A stretch of 64,000 nt of DNA from Paracoccaceae bacterium (GCA_011389685.1 JAABTV010000005.1:34074-98073), one strand, 5' to 3'; shown: positions 17,061 to 25,369, numbered from the stretch's first letter. Translations and numbers: made by a program. The notes: generated by a model from the sequence alone, not told the origin.

Positions 17061-17084
17061 AAAAAAACCCCCGAACGGCGGGGG
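17061..17084 (-). terminator. Attenuator terminator upstream of ilvB
   Basis: Read leftward, CCCCCG (17084-17079) and CGGGGG (17073-17068) form a 6-bp GC stem with a 5-base loop, followed at once by seven T (17067-17061). This is a textbook intrinsic terminator placed between the leader peptide and the ilvB start, so it must be read through for ilvBH expression. Confidence 0.9.
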
Positions 17085-17126
17085 CGCATGGGTCGGGAAC
17101 AGGGGTTCCGTCAGCGGCCCATGCGC
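17084..17126 (-). promoter_or_regulatory. Pause/anti-antiterminator hairpin of the ilv attenuator
   Basis: GCGCATGGG (17084-17092) and CCCATGCGC (17118-17126) form a perfect 9-bp inverted repeat enclosing a second small hairpin (GGAAC/GTTCC). Its upstream arm overlaps the last codons of the leader peptide and its other arm touches the terminator stem. Ribosome position on the leader would decide whether it forms. The exact antiterminator pairing cannot be resolved by eye. Confidence 0.7.
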
Positions 17127-17158
17127 GGTGTTCCTACAAGAATTACGAGGCAATGCAT
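17111..17158 (-). CDS. ilvBH leader peptide (attenuation), MHCLVILVGTPRMGR
   Basis: A 15-codon frame on the minus strand, too short for normal gene finding, reads MHCLVILVGTPRMGR. Residues 4-8 are five branched-chain residues in a row (Leu-Val-Ile-Leu-Val), the products of the pathway the operon serves. It has a ribosome site (AAAGGGAC) about 8 bases before the ATG, a promoter-like sequence just upstream, and a pause hairpin overlapping its end followed by an intrinsic terminator. Family knowledge: translating ribosomes stall at these codons when charged tRNAs are scarce, which prevents terminator formation. The peptide itself probably has no other role. Confidence 0.9.
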   Translation of the reverse strand: MHCLVILVGTPRMGR

Positions 17159-17187
17159 CGTGGAGTCCCTTTCACGTGTGAGCGGCA

Positions 17188-17215
17188 GATTATGTCTGGG
17201 GTCAAGCAGCGTCAA
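17188..17215 (-). promoter_or_regulatory. Promoter of the ilv leader-ilvBH operon
   Basis: Read leftward, TTGACG (17215-17210) is followed after 15-16 bases by CATAATC (17194-17188), a good sigma70-type pair. The expected transcript start, near 17180, leaves a short untranslated stretch before the leader ATG at 17158. Confidence 0.55.
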
Positions 17216-17513
17216 CCGCCAAATCGTGAATAATGTGTCGCAAGGACCAATTGCGGTGAACATTTCTTTCGCGCAGGGCAGGTTGGGTGCATGATGGGAA
17301 AATTGCGGCCGAGATCGGCCCGGGCCGGTCGAGCCGGCGCCGGAAAGGGCGAGGATTGCGCGAACATCCATGCGCGAATGGAATGGTTAACGCCGGTTCG
17401 GGGCGCAAATCGGGGGGGTGACATCCGGCTGCCGGGTGGATTCAGGTCTCGGGAACCGATGCGAGGGTTAACGCAACGTTCGGGCGGGCGGATTTCGTCG
17501 CGAGATCCGGTCA

Positions 17514-17605
17514 TTTTTCCGTCGCGGAAAAATTTCTGCGCCGATCAAGGTGGCGCACCAAGAATCCTCGCAGGATTCTTGACCGTTTTTCGTGACGAAA
17601 AACGG
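17514..17605. repeat. Three consecutive perfect palindromes
   Basis: In 92 bases there are three perfect hairpins: TTTTTCC-5-GGAAAAA (17514-17532), CAAGAATCCT-3-AGGATTCTTG (17559-17581) and CCGTTTTTCG-3-CGAAAAACGG (17583-17605). The last ends 4 bases before the stop of the minus-strand DUF1289 gene. None has a following T-run, so they are not plain intrinsic terminators. The rest of the 17159-17609 gap shows the ilv promoter and no gene. Confidence 0.7.
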
Positions 17606-17609
17606 CGCG

Positions 17610-17843
17610 CTAGCGTTTCAGCCGCGCGGCGCGCCCGCCGCGGCGTTTGCGCAGGAGGCCGGCGCGGTCGGGCAATTCGTCGATCACCGCGCGGCGCTCT
17701 TGCGCGCTCATCCGCGACCAGGTTGCGATCTCGTCGAGGGTGCGGTGACAGCCGGTGCAGATCCGCGCCTCGGGGTGGACGATGCAGATCTTGATGCAGG
17801 GGCTTTCGACCTCGTCGCGTTGCCAGATGTCATCGCTTTTCAT
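17610..17843 (-). CDS. DUF1289 family small Cys-rich protein
   Basis: The 77-residue protein matches the DUF1289 family: ESPCIKICIVHPEARICTGCHRTLDEIATW with four cysteines (CxxxC and CxxC spacing), then MSAQERRAVIDELPDR and a basic tail. The cysteines suggest a metal or iron-sulfur site. Function is unknown; a role as a small redox or metal-binding accessory protein is inference. It lies 3 bases after ruvX and so is the last gene of a ccmI-ruvX-DUF1289 transcript. Confidence 0.8.
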   Translation of the reverse strand: MKSDDIWQRDEVESPCIKICIVHPEARICTGCHRTLDEIATWSRMSAQERRAVIDELPDRAGLLRKRRGGRAARLKR

Positions 17844-17846
17844 GTC

Positions 17847-18314
17847 TCACCCGATATGCCTGATCCGGTCCAGCAGTCCCTGCAGGATATAGGAGGCGGC
17901 GACGTGGTCGATGACCTCGGCGCGACGCTTTCGTGTTGTATCCGCCTCCAAGAGCGCCTTTTCGGCGGCCACGGTCGAGAGCCGTTCATCCCAGAAGGTG
18001 ATCGGCAACTTGGTGCGCCGCGCGAGATTGCGGGCAAAGGCGCGGGTCGACTGGCAACGCGGACCCTCAGTGCCGTCCATGTTGCGCGGCAGGCCGAGCA
18101 CGATGCCGGCGATGTCGCGGGCGGTGAGGATGGCGAGAAGCGCTTCGGCGTCGGCGGTGAATTTCTTGCGCCGTATGGTCTCCAACGGGGTCGCGACCGA
18201 GCGCATCCCGTCCGAGACCGCCACGCCGATGGTGCGCTCGCCGAGGTCGAGCCCGGCGAGCGCGTGCCGGGGCGGCAGCGCGGCGGCGAAATCCTCGGTC
18301 GCCTCGACGATCAT
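17847..18314 (-). CDS. ruvX: Putative Holliday junction resolvase / pre-16S rRNA nuclease (YqgF/RuvX)
   Basis: The 155-residue protein has the RNase H-like fold of the YqgF family: LDLGERTIGVAVSDG near the N-terminus carries the first catalytic Asp, FWDERLSTVAAEKAL the conserved Glu, and IDHVAASYILQGLLD the last Asp. In Escherichia coli this protein matures the 5' end of 16S rRNA; a resolvase role was proposed earlier. The frame is open far upstream (to 19007) as an antisense shadow of ccmI, but the ATG at 18314 overlaps the ccmI stop in an ATGA and starts the family homology. Confidence 0.9.
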   Translation of the reverse strand: MIVEATEDFAAALPPRHALAGLDLGERTIGVAVSDGMRSVATPLETIRRKKFTADAEALLAILTARDIAGIVLGLPRNMDGTEGPRCQSTRAFARNLARRTKLPITFWDERLSTVAAEKALLEADTTRKRRAEVIDHVAASYILQGLLDRIRHIG

Positions 18315-19894
18315 TCGATGAGCCCGGCCGAGCGCGCGGCGGTTTCGATCGTGGCACGCGCGGTGCGGTTGTCGCCATGCGCGGCCAGGGCCGCGTCGAA
18401 GGCCGATTGCGCCGCGTCGCGGTCGCCGAGAATGGCCTGCGAGGTGATGAGCCGCGCCCATTCCTGCGCGCTGCCGCCTTGGTCGTCGAGCCGCTCCGCG
18501 AGGGTTTCGACCATGGTGCGGATCATCGCCTCGCGGTCCTCTTGCGGCATTTGCGCGGCGTTCTCCATATCCTCGGCGGTCGGGCCAGCAAGTCCCGCGC
18601 CACCTTCGCCGGGCAGGGGCAATTCGGGGGTTGCGGGCGCGGTTTTCAGCAGACCCGCGCGCACGGCGCCTTCGCGCACGGTGGCGAGCATCTGGGGCTG
18701 ATCGGCGAAGATCATCTGCGCCTCGTTCCAGATGGCGCGGGCGTGGTCGGTGTTGCCCAACACGCCCAGGGCGCCGATCAGTCGGGACCACTCCTCGGGC
18801 GTGCCGCCTTCGGTCGCGAGTTTCTGATTGAGGCTTTCGACCATGTCTTCGATCATCTCCCGGCGTTCGGCCTCGGAGAGTTGGGCGGCGTTGGCGATGG
18901 CTTCGGGGTCGGGGCCGCGGAGGCTGGCGGGGTCGGGCTGGGAATAGTTGCGCACCCCGGCCCGCCAGGCGATGTCGTCGATCTGGCGGCGGATCGGGGC
19001 GATCCATGGCGCGTTCTCGGGACCCTGGCGCAAGAGACCGTCCCAGAGGCGGAAGGCCCGGTCGGGGCGGTCGTTCTGCAGGAACATCTGGCCGGTGTAG
19101 TAGCGCGCGATCGGGTTGGCGGGGTCCTTTTCGAGGGCGCGGCGCAGCTCGGCCTCGGCCTCGGGCGAGACATAGCCCTGGGCGGCGGTGATCATCAGAT
19201 CGGCGAGCAGCACGTGATCGTCGGCGCTGGCCCCGGTGCCGCGCAGGCGCACCACGGCGGCCTGTGCGCGGGCGGCGGCGGCGTAATTGCCAAGCGCGGC
19301 CTCGTTGCGGGCCAGCAGCATCTGGCCCTGAAGGTCATCGGGGCGCGCGGCCACGGTTTCGCGCAGTTTCACCACCAGATCGGCAAAGCGTTCCTCGCCG
19401 GGGGTGTTGAGCGGGGCCGCGGGGAGTTCGGCGAGGCGTTCGGCCTGGCTCGGTCGTGTGGCGCGCATCTCGTTCGAGAGGGCGATGCGCTGCGACAGCG
19501 GCAGGTCGCGCGCGCCGGGTTTGCCCAGCACCGGGTAGAGCGCCAGCGAGCCACCGACGGTGGCCACAAGCACGACGCCCGCCAGCGCCAGCGTGGCGCT
19601 GCGCGGTTGGGCGCTGCCCTTGCCGGCCTCGCGCAGCCGCGCATCCGCCTGCAGCACGCGGCGGCCGACCTCGGTGCGGGTGCGTTCGGCGTCGGCCTCG
19701 TCGATCAGGCCGCGGGCGAGATCGCGCTCGACCTCCCTCAGCTGATCGCGATAGATGCGCAGGTCGTAGGCGGCGGGGTGATCCTCTTCGGGCTTGGCAC
19801 GCAGGAGCGTCGCGGCAAAAATGAACGCGATGGCGAGTGCGAGTGCGGCGGCGGTGATCCAGAATACCATTGCGGGCCCCGGTTGAAGCTTCAT
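18311..19894 (-). CDS. ccmI: Cytochrome c biogenesis protein CcmI (CycH)
   Basis: CcmI delivers apocytochrome c to the CcmFH heme ligation complex. The 527-residue protein has an N-terminal membrane segment (MVFWITAAALALAIAFIFAATLL), a cytoplasmic leucine-zipper-like loop (YDLRIYRDQLREVERDLARGLIDEADAERTRTEVGRR), a second membrane segment (about 100-120) and a large periplasmic TPR part that binds the apocytochrome tail. The TPR part shows two similar blocks (EMIEDMVESLNQKL and AMIRTMVETLAERL). An inner ATG at 19870, right before the first membrane segment, is an equally good start. It is divergent from soxB; ruvX follows with a 4-base overlap. The other ccm genes are not in the window except ccdA at 32 kb. 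Confidence 0.9.
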   Translation of the reverse strand: MKLQPGPAMVFWITAAALALAIAFIFAATLLRAKPEEDHPAAYDLRIYRDQLREVERDLARGLIDEADAERTRTEVGRRVLQADARLREAGKGSAQPRSATLALAGVVLVATVGGSLALYPVLGKPGARDLPLSQRIALSNEMRATRPSQAERLAELPAAPLNTPGEERFADLVVKLRETVAARPDDLQGQMLLARNEAALGNYAAAARAQAAVVRLRGTGASADDHVLLADLMITAAQGYVSPEAEAELRRALEKDPANPIARYYTGQMFLQNDRPDRAFRLWDGLLRQGPENAPWIAPIRRQIDDIAWRAGVRNYSQPDPASLRGPDPEAIANAAQLSEAERREMIEDMVESLNQKLATEGGTPEEWSRLIGALGVLGNTDHARAIWNEAQMIFADQPQMLATVREGAVRAGLLKTAPATPELPLPGEGGAGLAGPTAEDMENAAQMPQEDREAMIRTMVETLAERLDDQGGSAQEWARLITSQAILGDRDAAQSAFDAALAAHGDNRTARATIETAARSAGLIE

Positions 19895-20005
19895 GTGCTC
19901 TGCATGTAATCGTGCAGGTCCCCGGGCGAAAGGGCAAATGGCCGCACGGATACGCGATGTCGCATTCGGATGTCATTGTGACGGATGCAAACGTGGGGGC
20001 AAACC

Positions 20006-20017
20006 TGCAAAGTTGCA
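20006..20017. promoter_or_regulatory. TGCAA-2-TTGCA dyad in the ccmI-soxB gap
   Basis: The sequence TGCAAAGTTGCA is a perfect dyad, and further TGCAA or GGCAA half-sites occur at 19986-19990 and about 19998-20002, at intervals of roughly one helical turn. They lie 60-90 bases before soxB and could bind its regulator. No regulator gene adjoins the operon, so this is speculative. Confidence 0.35.
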
Positions 20018-20076
20018 CTAGGATGGCGCGGGGTCATCGCATTGGGATTCGGCGGGAATCGGGGGAATCGGGGCGC

Positions 20077-21321
20077 ATGAGACGTTATTCAGCCTTTGCC
20101 GTTGCGCGGGAAGCCGCGCGCTATCACGAGGGGTGGGCGCGGGCGTGGCGCTCGCCCGAGCCGAAGCAGAAATACGACGTGATCATCGTGGGGGCCGGCG
20201 GGCACGGGCTGGCCACGGCGTTCTATCTGGGAAAGAATTTCGGCATCACCAACGTCACCATCCTCGAAAAGGGCTGGCTGGGCGGTGGCAATACCGGGCG
20301 CAACACCACGATCATCCGCTCGAATTACCTGCAGGACCCGTCGGCGGCGATCTATGAGAAGTCGCGCTCGCTCTATGAGACGATGAGCCAGGATCTCAAT
20401 TACAACGTGATGTATTCGCCGCGCGGGGTGCTGATGCTGGCGCAAACCGAGCACGAGGTGCGCGGCTACAAGCGCACCGCGCATGCCAACGCGCTCCAGG
20501 GCGTGGAGACCGCGTTCGTCTCGCCCGAGCGGGTCAAGGAACTGGTGCCGATCATCTCGCTCGAGGGACCACGCTATCCGGTGCTGGGCGGGCTGTGGCA
20601 GGCGCGCGCCGGCACCGGGCGGCATGACGCGGTGGCCTGGGGCTATGCGCGGGCGTGCAGCGACATGGGCATGGACATCATCCAGCAATGCGAGGTCACC
20701 GGCATCCGCAAGGACGGCGGCAAGGTGGTGGGGGTGGACACCACCAAGGGCGCGATCGACTGTGACAAGCTGGGCGTGGTGGTGGCGGGGCATTCCGGGG
20801 TGCTGGCCGAGAAGGCGGGATTCCGGTTGCCGATCGAGAGCGTGGCGCTTCAGGCGCTGGTGTCGGAACCCATCAAGCCCTGCATGGATATCGTGGTGAT
20901 GGCCAACACGGTGCATGGCTACATGAGCCAGTCCGACAAGGGCGAGATGGTGATCGGGGGCGGCGCGGACGGGTATAACAACTATACCCAGCGCGGCAGT
21001 TTCCATCACATCGAGGAAACCGTGCGCGCGCTGGTCGAAACCTTCCCGATGATCTCGCGGCTCAAGATGCTGCGCCAATGGGGCGGGATCGTCGACATGA
21101 CCGGGGATCGCTCGCCGATCCTTTCCAAGACGCCGGTCGAGAACGTGTTTTTCAACTGCGGCTGGGGCACCGGCGGGTTCAAGGCGACCCCGGGCTCGGG
21201 CTGGGGCTTTGCCGAACTGGTGGCCAAGGGGCATTCGCCGCTTTGCGAGGCGTTCGGGCTGAACCGCTTCCGCGAGGGCCGGTTCGTGGATGAAAGCGTG
21301 GCGGCGGGGGTGGCGCATTGA
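20077..21321 (+). CDS. soxB: Sarcosine oxidase beta subunit
   Basis: This is the catalytic flavoprotein of heterotetrameric sarcosine oxidase, which oxidatively demethylates sarcosine to glycine and passes the methyl group to tetrahydrofolate. The 414-residue protein has the FAD-binding motif VIIVGAGGHGLATAFYLG at about residue 34-52, and His183 in GRHDAVAWGYARA, the region where FMN is covalently attached in the characterised enzyme. An upstream extension is open to 19870, but the ATG at 20077 gives the family length and N-terminus (MRRYSAFAVAREA). It is the first gene of soxBDAG; a palindromic repeat element separates it from soxD. Confidence 0.95.
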   Translation: MRRYSAFAVAREAARYHEGWARAWRSPEPKQKYDVIIVGAGGHGLATAFYLGKNFGITNVTILEKGWLGGGNTGRNTTIIRSNYLQDPSAAIYEKSRSLYETMSQDLNYNVMYSPRGVLMLAQTEHEVRGYKRTAHANALQGVETAFVSPERVKELVPIISLEGPRYPVLGGLWQARAGTGRHDAVAWGYARACSDMGMDIIQQCEVTGIRKDGGKVVGVDTTKGAIDCDKLGVVVAGHSGVLAEKAGFRLPIESVALQALVSEPIKPCMDIVVMANTVHGYMSQSDKGEMVIGGGADGYNNYTQRGSFHHIEETVRALVETFPMISRLKMLRQWGGIVDMTGDRSPILSKTPVENVFFNCGWGTGGFKATPGSGWGFAELVAKGHSPLCEAFGLNRFREGRFVDESVAAGVAH

Positions 21322-21343
21322 TGCGCCGCGGTTGCGAGAGGAG

Positions 21344-21422
21344 CCGGGGCGCAGCCCCGGATCGCGCCCGACCCGCCCCATGGGCGGGCGCGATTTCATC
21401 GCACCCACCCCGGTTCGGGCGC
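21344..21422. repeat. REP/MITE-like palindromic element, copy 2
   Basis: Between soxB and soxD lie a 7-bp hairpin (21344-21350 with 21354-21360) and a 28-base block (21364-21391) identical to 1695-1722, then CGCACCCACCCC and GGTTCGGGCGC, the same order of parts as copy 1. It sits inside an operon, so it may act as a transcript stabiliser or partial attenuator. No flanking direct repeats like those at ispG are visible. Confidence 0.7.
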
Positions 21423-21469
21423 AATCCGGACCAATCGGGTGCATGTGAACATCATCAAGGAGCCATGAC

Positions 21470-21799
21470 ATGCTGATCCTTGAATGCCCCTGTTGCGGGG
21501 TCAAAGGCGAAGAGACCGAGTTTCACGGCGGCGGCGAGGCGCATATCAAGCGGTTCGGGCCGGGATCGTCGGAGGAAGAGTTCCACGACTATCTCTTTGC
21601 CAAGGAGAACCCGCGCGGGGTGCATTTCGAACGCTGGCGGCATGTGAATGGCTGCGGCAAGTGGTTCCACGTGGCGCGCTGCACGCAGACGCTTGAAGTG
21701 TTCGGCAGCTATTCGGCCCAGACCACCGAGCCGCCGCAGGAGATACGCGACAAGATCACGGCCAAGCGGCCGGGCTGGCGCTGGAGAGAATTCGCATGA
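21470..21799 (+). CDS. soxD: Sarcosine oxidase delta subunit
   Basis: The 109-residue protein is the small zinc-containing subunit of heterotetrameric sarcosine oxidase. It begins MLILECPCCGVKGEETEF with three clustered cysteines and has a further ligand set in NGCGKWFHVARC, as expected for its structural zinc site. It starts 148 bases after soxB, beyond a repeat element, and overlaps the soxA start in an ATGA. Confidence 0.95.
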   Translation: MLILECPCCGVKGEETEFHGGGEAHIKRFGPGSSEEEFHDYLFAKENPRGVHFERWRHVNGCGKWFHVARCTQTLEVFGSYSAQTTEPPQEIRDKITAKRPGWRWREFA

Positions 21800-24700
21800 G
21801 CACACGTCTGGCATTTGGCGGTCGGCGGATCGACCGCACGAAACCCGTGGAATTCCGCTTCAACGGCAAGCGGCTCAAGGGGTTTGCAGGCGACACGCTG
21901 GCCTCGGCGCTGTTGGCCAATGACAAGGTGATGGTGGGGCGCAGCTTCAAGTATCACCGCCCGCGCGGGATCGTGGCGTCGGGGGCCGAAGAGCCCAACG
22001 CGCTGTTCAACATGGGCGAAGGCGGGCAGTTCGAGCCCAACCAGCGCGCCACCACGACCGAGCTTTTCGACGGGCTGAGCGTGACCAGCCAGAACCATTG
22101 GCCGAGCCTCGAATTCGACGTGGGCGCGATCAACAACAGCCTCGCGCGGTTCTTTCCGGCCGGGTTCTATTACAAGACCTTCATGTTCCCGCGGTTCGCC
22201 TGGAAACATGTCTATGAGCCGATCGTGCGGCAATCGGCGGGGCTGGGCCGTGCGCCGAAGGAGCGCGATGCCGACCGTTACGAGCATTTCCACGCCTTCT
22301 TCGACGTGGTGGTGATCGGCGGCGGCGTGGCCGGGCTTCAGGCGGCGAAGGCGGCGGGCGCGGCGGGTGCAAAGGTGCTTCTGATAGAGCAGACCGCCGA
22401 TTGGGGCGGGCGTGCCGTGGTCGATGGCGGCAGCGTGGACGGCAAGCCGGTGGCGGATTTCGTGGCCGAGACGCTGGAGGCACTCGACGCGATGGAAAAC
22501 GTCACCCGGCGCAGCCGGATGATGGGGGCCGGGGTCTATGATCATGGCTACCTGCTGGCCTATGAGCGGCTGCGCGATCATTGCCCGGATGCGCCCGGGC
22601 CGCGGCATCGCCTCTGGCGCATCCGCGCCGGGCGGATCGTGACGGCGACCGGGGCCATCGAACGGCCGCTGAGTTTCGCGGGCAACGACGTGCCGGGCGT
22701 GATGCTGGCCAGCGCGGTGCGCGACTATATCGTCGATTTCGGTGTTTCGCCCGGCGACCGGGTGGTGGTGGTGACCAACAACGACGATGCCTATCGCACG
22801 GCGATCGCGGTGCGACAGGCCGGGCTGGCGGTGCCGGTGATCCTCGACGCGCGTTTGGGCGGTGGTGGCGCGCTGGCTGAGGAGGCGCGGACGCTGGGCA
22901 TTCGGGTCGAGACCGGCATGGGCGTGGCCAAGGTGCACGGCGCCAAGCGGGTCGAGGCGGTCAGCGTCTGTGCGCAGGCGGGCGAAGGTGCGGTTCTGGA
23001 ACGGATCGCCTGTGACGTGGTGGCGATGTCGGGTGGCTGGTCGCCGGTGGTGCATCTGTGGTCGCATTGCGGCGGCAAGCTCTTCTGGGACGAGGCGCAG
23101 GCGCATTTCCGCCCCGATGGCGAGAAGCCGCCGCTTGGCGTGGATGGGGCGGGTTTCGTGATCCCGGCGGGGGCCGCCAATGGCGCGCTGGCGCTGGGCG
23201 GGGGGCTTGCCGATGCCGACGCCGCGGGGCGGCGCGCGGTCGAGGAACTGGGGATGACGCCCGCCAAGGGTGCCGTTCCGGTGGCCGAGGAGGCGCCCGA
23301 GGCGGCGATGGAGCCGGTCTGGCTGATGCCGCAGGGGGCGGGGATCAAGCTGCGCATGAAGGCGTGGCTGGATTACCAGAACGATGTCAAGGTGTCAGAC
23401 GTGCAACTGGCGGCGCGCGAGGGTTATGAATCGGTCGAGCATACCAAGCGCTACACCACGCTGGGGATGGCGACGGATCAGGGCAAGTTGAGCAATATCA
23501 ATGGGCTGGCGATCCTTTCGGATGCGCTGGGCCGGCCGATTCCGCAGACCGGCACCACCACCTTCCGCCCGCCCTATGCGCCGATTTCCATGGGCGCGAT
23601 CGCCGGCGAGGCGCGGGGCGAGATCTTCCAGCCGCTGCGGCGCACGCCGATGCATGACTGGCACGAGGAGCATGGCGCCCATTGGGAGCCGGTGGGCCAG
23701 TGGCGGCGGCCCTATTGCTACCCGAAGCCGGGCGAGAGCCATGGCGACGCGGTGGCGCGCGAGGTCAGGGCCACGCGCGAAAGCCTTGGGCTTCTCGATG
23801 CTTCGACGCTGGGCAAGCTGGTCGTGAAGGGGCCGGATGCCGGGCGGTTCATGGACATGCTTTACACCAACATGATGAGCACGCTGAAGCCGGGGCGCTG
23901 CCGTTACGGGCTGATGTGCAGCGAGAACGGGTTCCTGATCGACGATGGCGTGGTGGCGCGGATCGACGAGCAGACCTTCCTGTGCCACACCACCACGGGC
24001 GGGGCCGAGCGTATCCATGCCCATATGGAGGAATGGCTTCAGACCGAGTGGTGGGACTGGCAGGTCTACGTGGCCAACGTGACCGAGCAATACGCCCAGA
24101 TCGGGGTGGTCGGCCCCAAGGCGCGCAAGGTGCTGGAGAAGCTCTCGGATGATGATCTGAGCGGTGAGGGCTTCACCTTCATGGGGTGGAAGGATGTGAC
24201 GCTGGGCGGCATCGCGGCGCGGGTCTACCGGATTTCGTTCTCGGGCGAGTTGAGCTTCGAGGTTGCCGTGCCCGCCAGTCAGGGGCTTGCCCTGTGGGAC
24301 AAGGTGCTTGCGGCCGGGCAGGAATATGGCGTGACGCCCTATGGCACCGAGGCGCTGCACGTGATGCGCGCCGAAAAGGGCTTTATCATGATCGGCGACG
24401 AGACCGATGGCACGGTCATCCCGCAGGATCTGGGGCTCGACTGGGCGATCTCGAAGAAGAAAGAGGATTACCTTGGCAAGCGGGCGCAGGCGCGCAGCCA
24501 TATGAGCGATCCGAACCGCTGGAAGCTGGTGGGGCTTGAGACGGTGGACGGATCGGTCATTCCCGACGGCGCCTATGCGGTGGCCGATGGGGTGAACCCC
24601 AACGGACAGCGCAACGTTCAGGGGCGTGTCACCTCGACCTATTTCAGCCCGACGCTGGGCCACGGCATTGCCATGGGGCTGGTTCTGCACGGGCCGGACC

Positions 24701-24807
24701 GGATGGGCGAGGAGATCGAGTTTCCGGGCACCGATGGCAAGAGTTATTGCGCGAAGATCGTGGAGCCGGTTTTCTATGACAAGGACGGGGAGAAACAGAA
24801 TGTCTGA
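21796..24807 (+). CDS. soxA: Sarcosine oxidase alpha subunit
   Basis: The 1003-residue alpha subunit binds NAD+ and contains the folate site of the complex. Domains in order: an N-terminal ferredoxin-like region (FRFNGKRLKGFAGDTLASALLAN, RSFKYHRPRGI), a Rossmann FAD/NAD domain (VVVIGGGVAGLQAAKAAGAAG at about residue 172), and from about residue 610 a glycine-cleavage T-protein-like half (LGLLDASTLGKLVVKGPDAGRF) that uses tetrahydrofolate. Length and order match the family. It overlaps soxD by 4 bases and soxG by 8 bases, so translation of the subunits is coupled. Confidence 0.95.
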   Translation: MSTRLAFGGRRIDRTKPVEFRFNGKRLKGFAGDTLASALLANDKVMVGRSFKYHRPRGIVASGAEEPNALFNMGEGGQFEPNQRATTTELFDGLSVTSQNHWPSLEFDVGAINNSLARFFPAGFYYKTFMFPRFAWKHVYEPIVRQSAGLGRAPKERDADRYEHFHAFFDVVVIGGGVAGLQAAKAAGAAGAKVLLIEQTADWGGRAVVDGGSVDGKPVADFVAETLEALDAMENVTRRSRMMGAGVYDHGYLLAYERLRDHCPDAPGPRHRLWRIRAGRIVTATGAIERPLSFAGNDVPGVMLASAVRDYIVDFGVSPGDRVVVVTNNDDAYRTAIAVRQAGLAVPVILDARLGGGGALAEEARTLGIRVETGMGVAKVHGAKRVEAVSVCAQAGEGAVLERIACDVVAMSGGWSPVVHLWSHCGGKLFWDEAQAHFRPDGEKPPLGVDGAGFVIPAGAANGALALGGGLADADAAGRRAVEELGMTPAKGAVPVAEEAPEAAMEPVWLMPQGAGIKLRMKAWLDYQNDVKVSDVQLAAREGYESVEHTKRYTTLGMATDQGKLSNINGLAILSDALGRPIPQTGTTTFRPPYAPISMGAIAGEARGEIFQPLRRTPMHDWHEEHGAHWEPVGQWRRPYCYPKPGESHGDAVAREVRATRESLGLLDASTLGKLVVKGPDAGRFMDMLYTNMMSTLKPGRCRYGLMCSENGFLIDDGVVARIDEQTFLCHTTTGGAERIHAHMEEWLQTEWWDWQVYVANVTEQYAQIGVVGPKARKVLEKLSDDDLSGEGFTFMGWKDVTLGGIAARVYRISFSGELSFEVAVPASQGLALWDKVLAAGQEYGVTPYGTEALHVMRAEKGFIMIGDETDGTVIPQDLGLDWAISKKKEDYLGKRAQARSHMSDPNRWKLVGLETVDGSVIPDGAYAVADGVNPNGQRNVQGRVTSTYFSPTLGHGIAMGLVLHGPDRMGEEIEFPGTDGKSYCAKIVEPVFYDKDGEKQNV

Positions 24808-25369
24808 GGCGAGAAGCGCGCTGCCCGGGGCCCGGTTCGAGGGGATCGCATTGGTCGAGGAGGCCGGGTTGCAGGGCATGATCACGCTGCGCGGCGATCT
24901 GGGCGACGAAACATTCGCAAAGGCGCTGCGCGAGGTGACGGGCACGGGCGTGCCGGGGCTGCGTGAGGTGGTGCTGAACGGCGAGAAGGGGGCGGCGTGG
25001 ATGTCGCCCGACGAGCTTCTGGTGATGGTGCCGCATGGCGAGGCGGGGGCGGCGGTGGCCGCGCTCGATGCCGGGCTGGGCGAGAGCCACGCGCTGGCGG
25101 TCGACGTGTCGGATGCGCGGGCGGTGTTCGATATTCGCGGTGCCCATGCGCGCGAGGTGCTGGGCAAGCTGATGCCGGTGGATTTCGACGCCGGTGCCTT
25201 TGGCCCGGGCCAGATCCGCCGCTCGCGCATGGCGCAGGTGCCCGCTGCCGTCTGGATGACGGGCGAGGATGCGTTCCGCGTCGTCTGTTTCCGGTCGGTC
25301 GGGCAATATGTCTTCGATCTCTTGAAGGCCGCCGCCGCCGAAGGGGGCGAGGTCGGGCTTTACGCCTGA
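24800..25369 (+). CDS. soxG: Sarcosine oxidase gamma subunit
   Basis: The 189-residue gamma subunit has a GcvT-like fold (LREVVLNGEKGAAWMSPDELLVMVP, ARAVFDIRGAHAREVLGKLMPVD) and completes the heterotetramer. Its ATG lies inside the last codons of soxA (8-base overlap), a strong sign of coupled translation. The window has no purU, glyA or folD next to it, which often accompany sox operons, so handling of the methylene-tetrahydrofolate product must be encoded elsewhere. Confidence 0.93.
   Translation: MSEARSALPGARFEGIALVEEAGLQGMITLRGDLGDETFAKALREVTGTGVPGLREVVLNGEKGAAWMSPDELLVMVPHGEAGAAVAALDAGLGESHALAVDVSDARAVFDIRGAHAREVLGKLMPVDFDAGAFGPGQIRRSRMAQVPAAVWMTGEDAFRVVCFRSVGQYVFDLLKAAAAEGGEVGLYA

Noticed and set aside
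17583..17605. Palindrome as the intrinsic terminator of the DUF1289 gene
   Set aside because: No T-run follows in the direction of that gene, and it is one of three similar palindromes.
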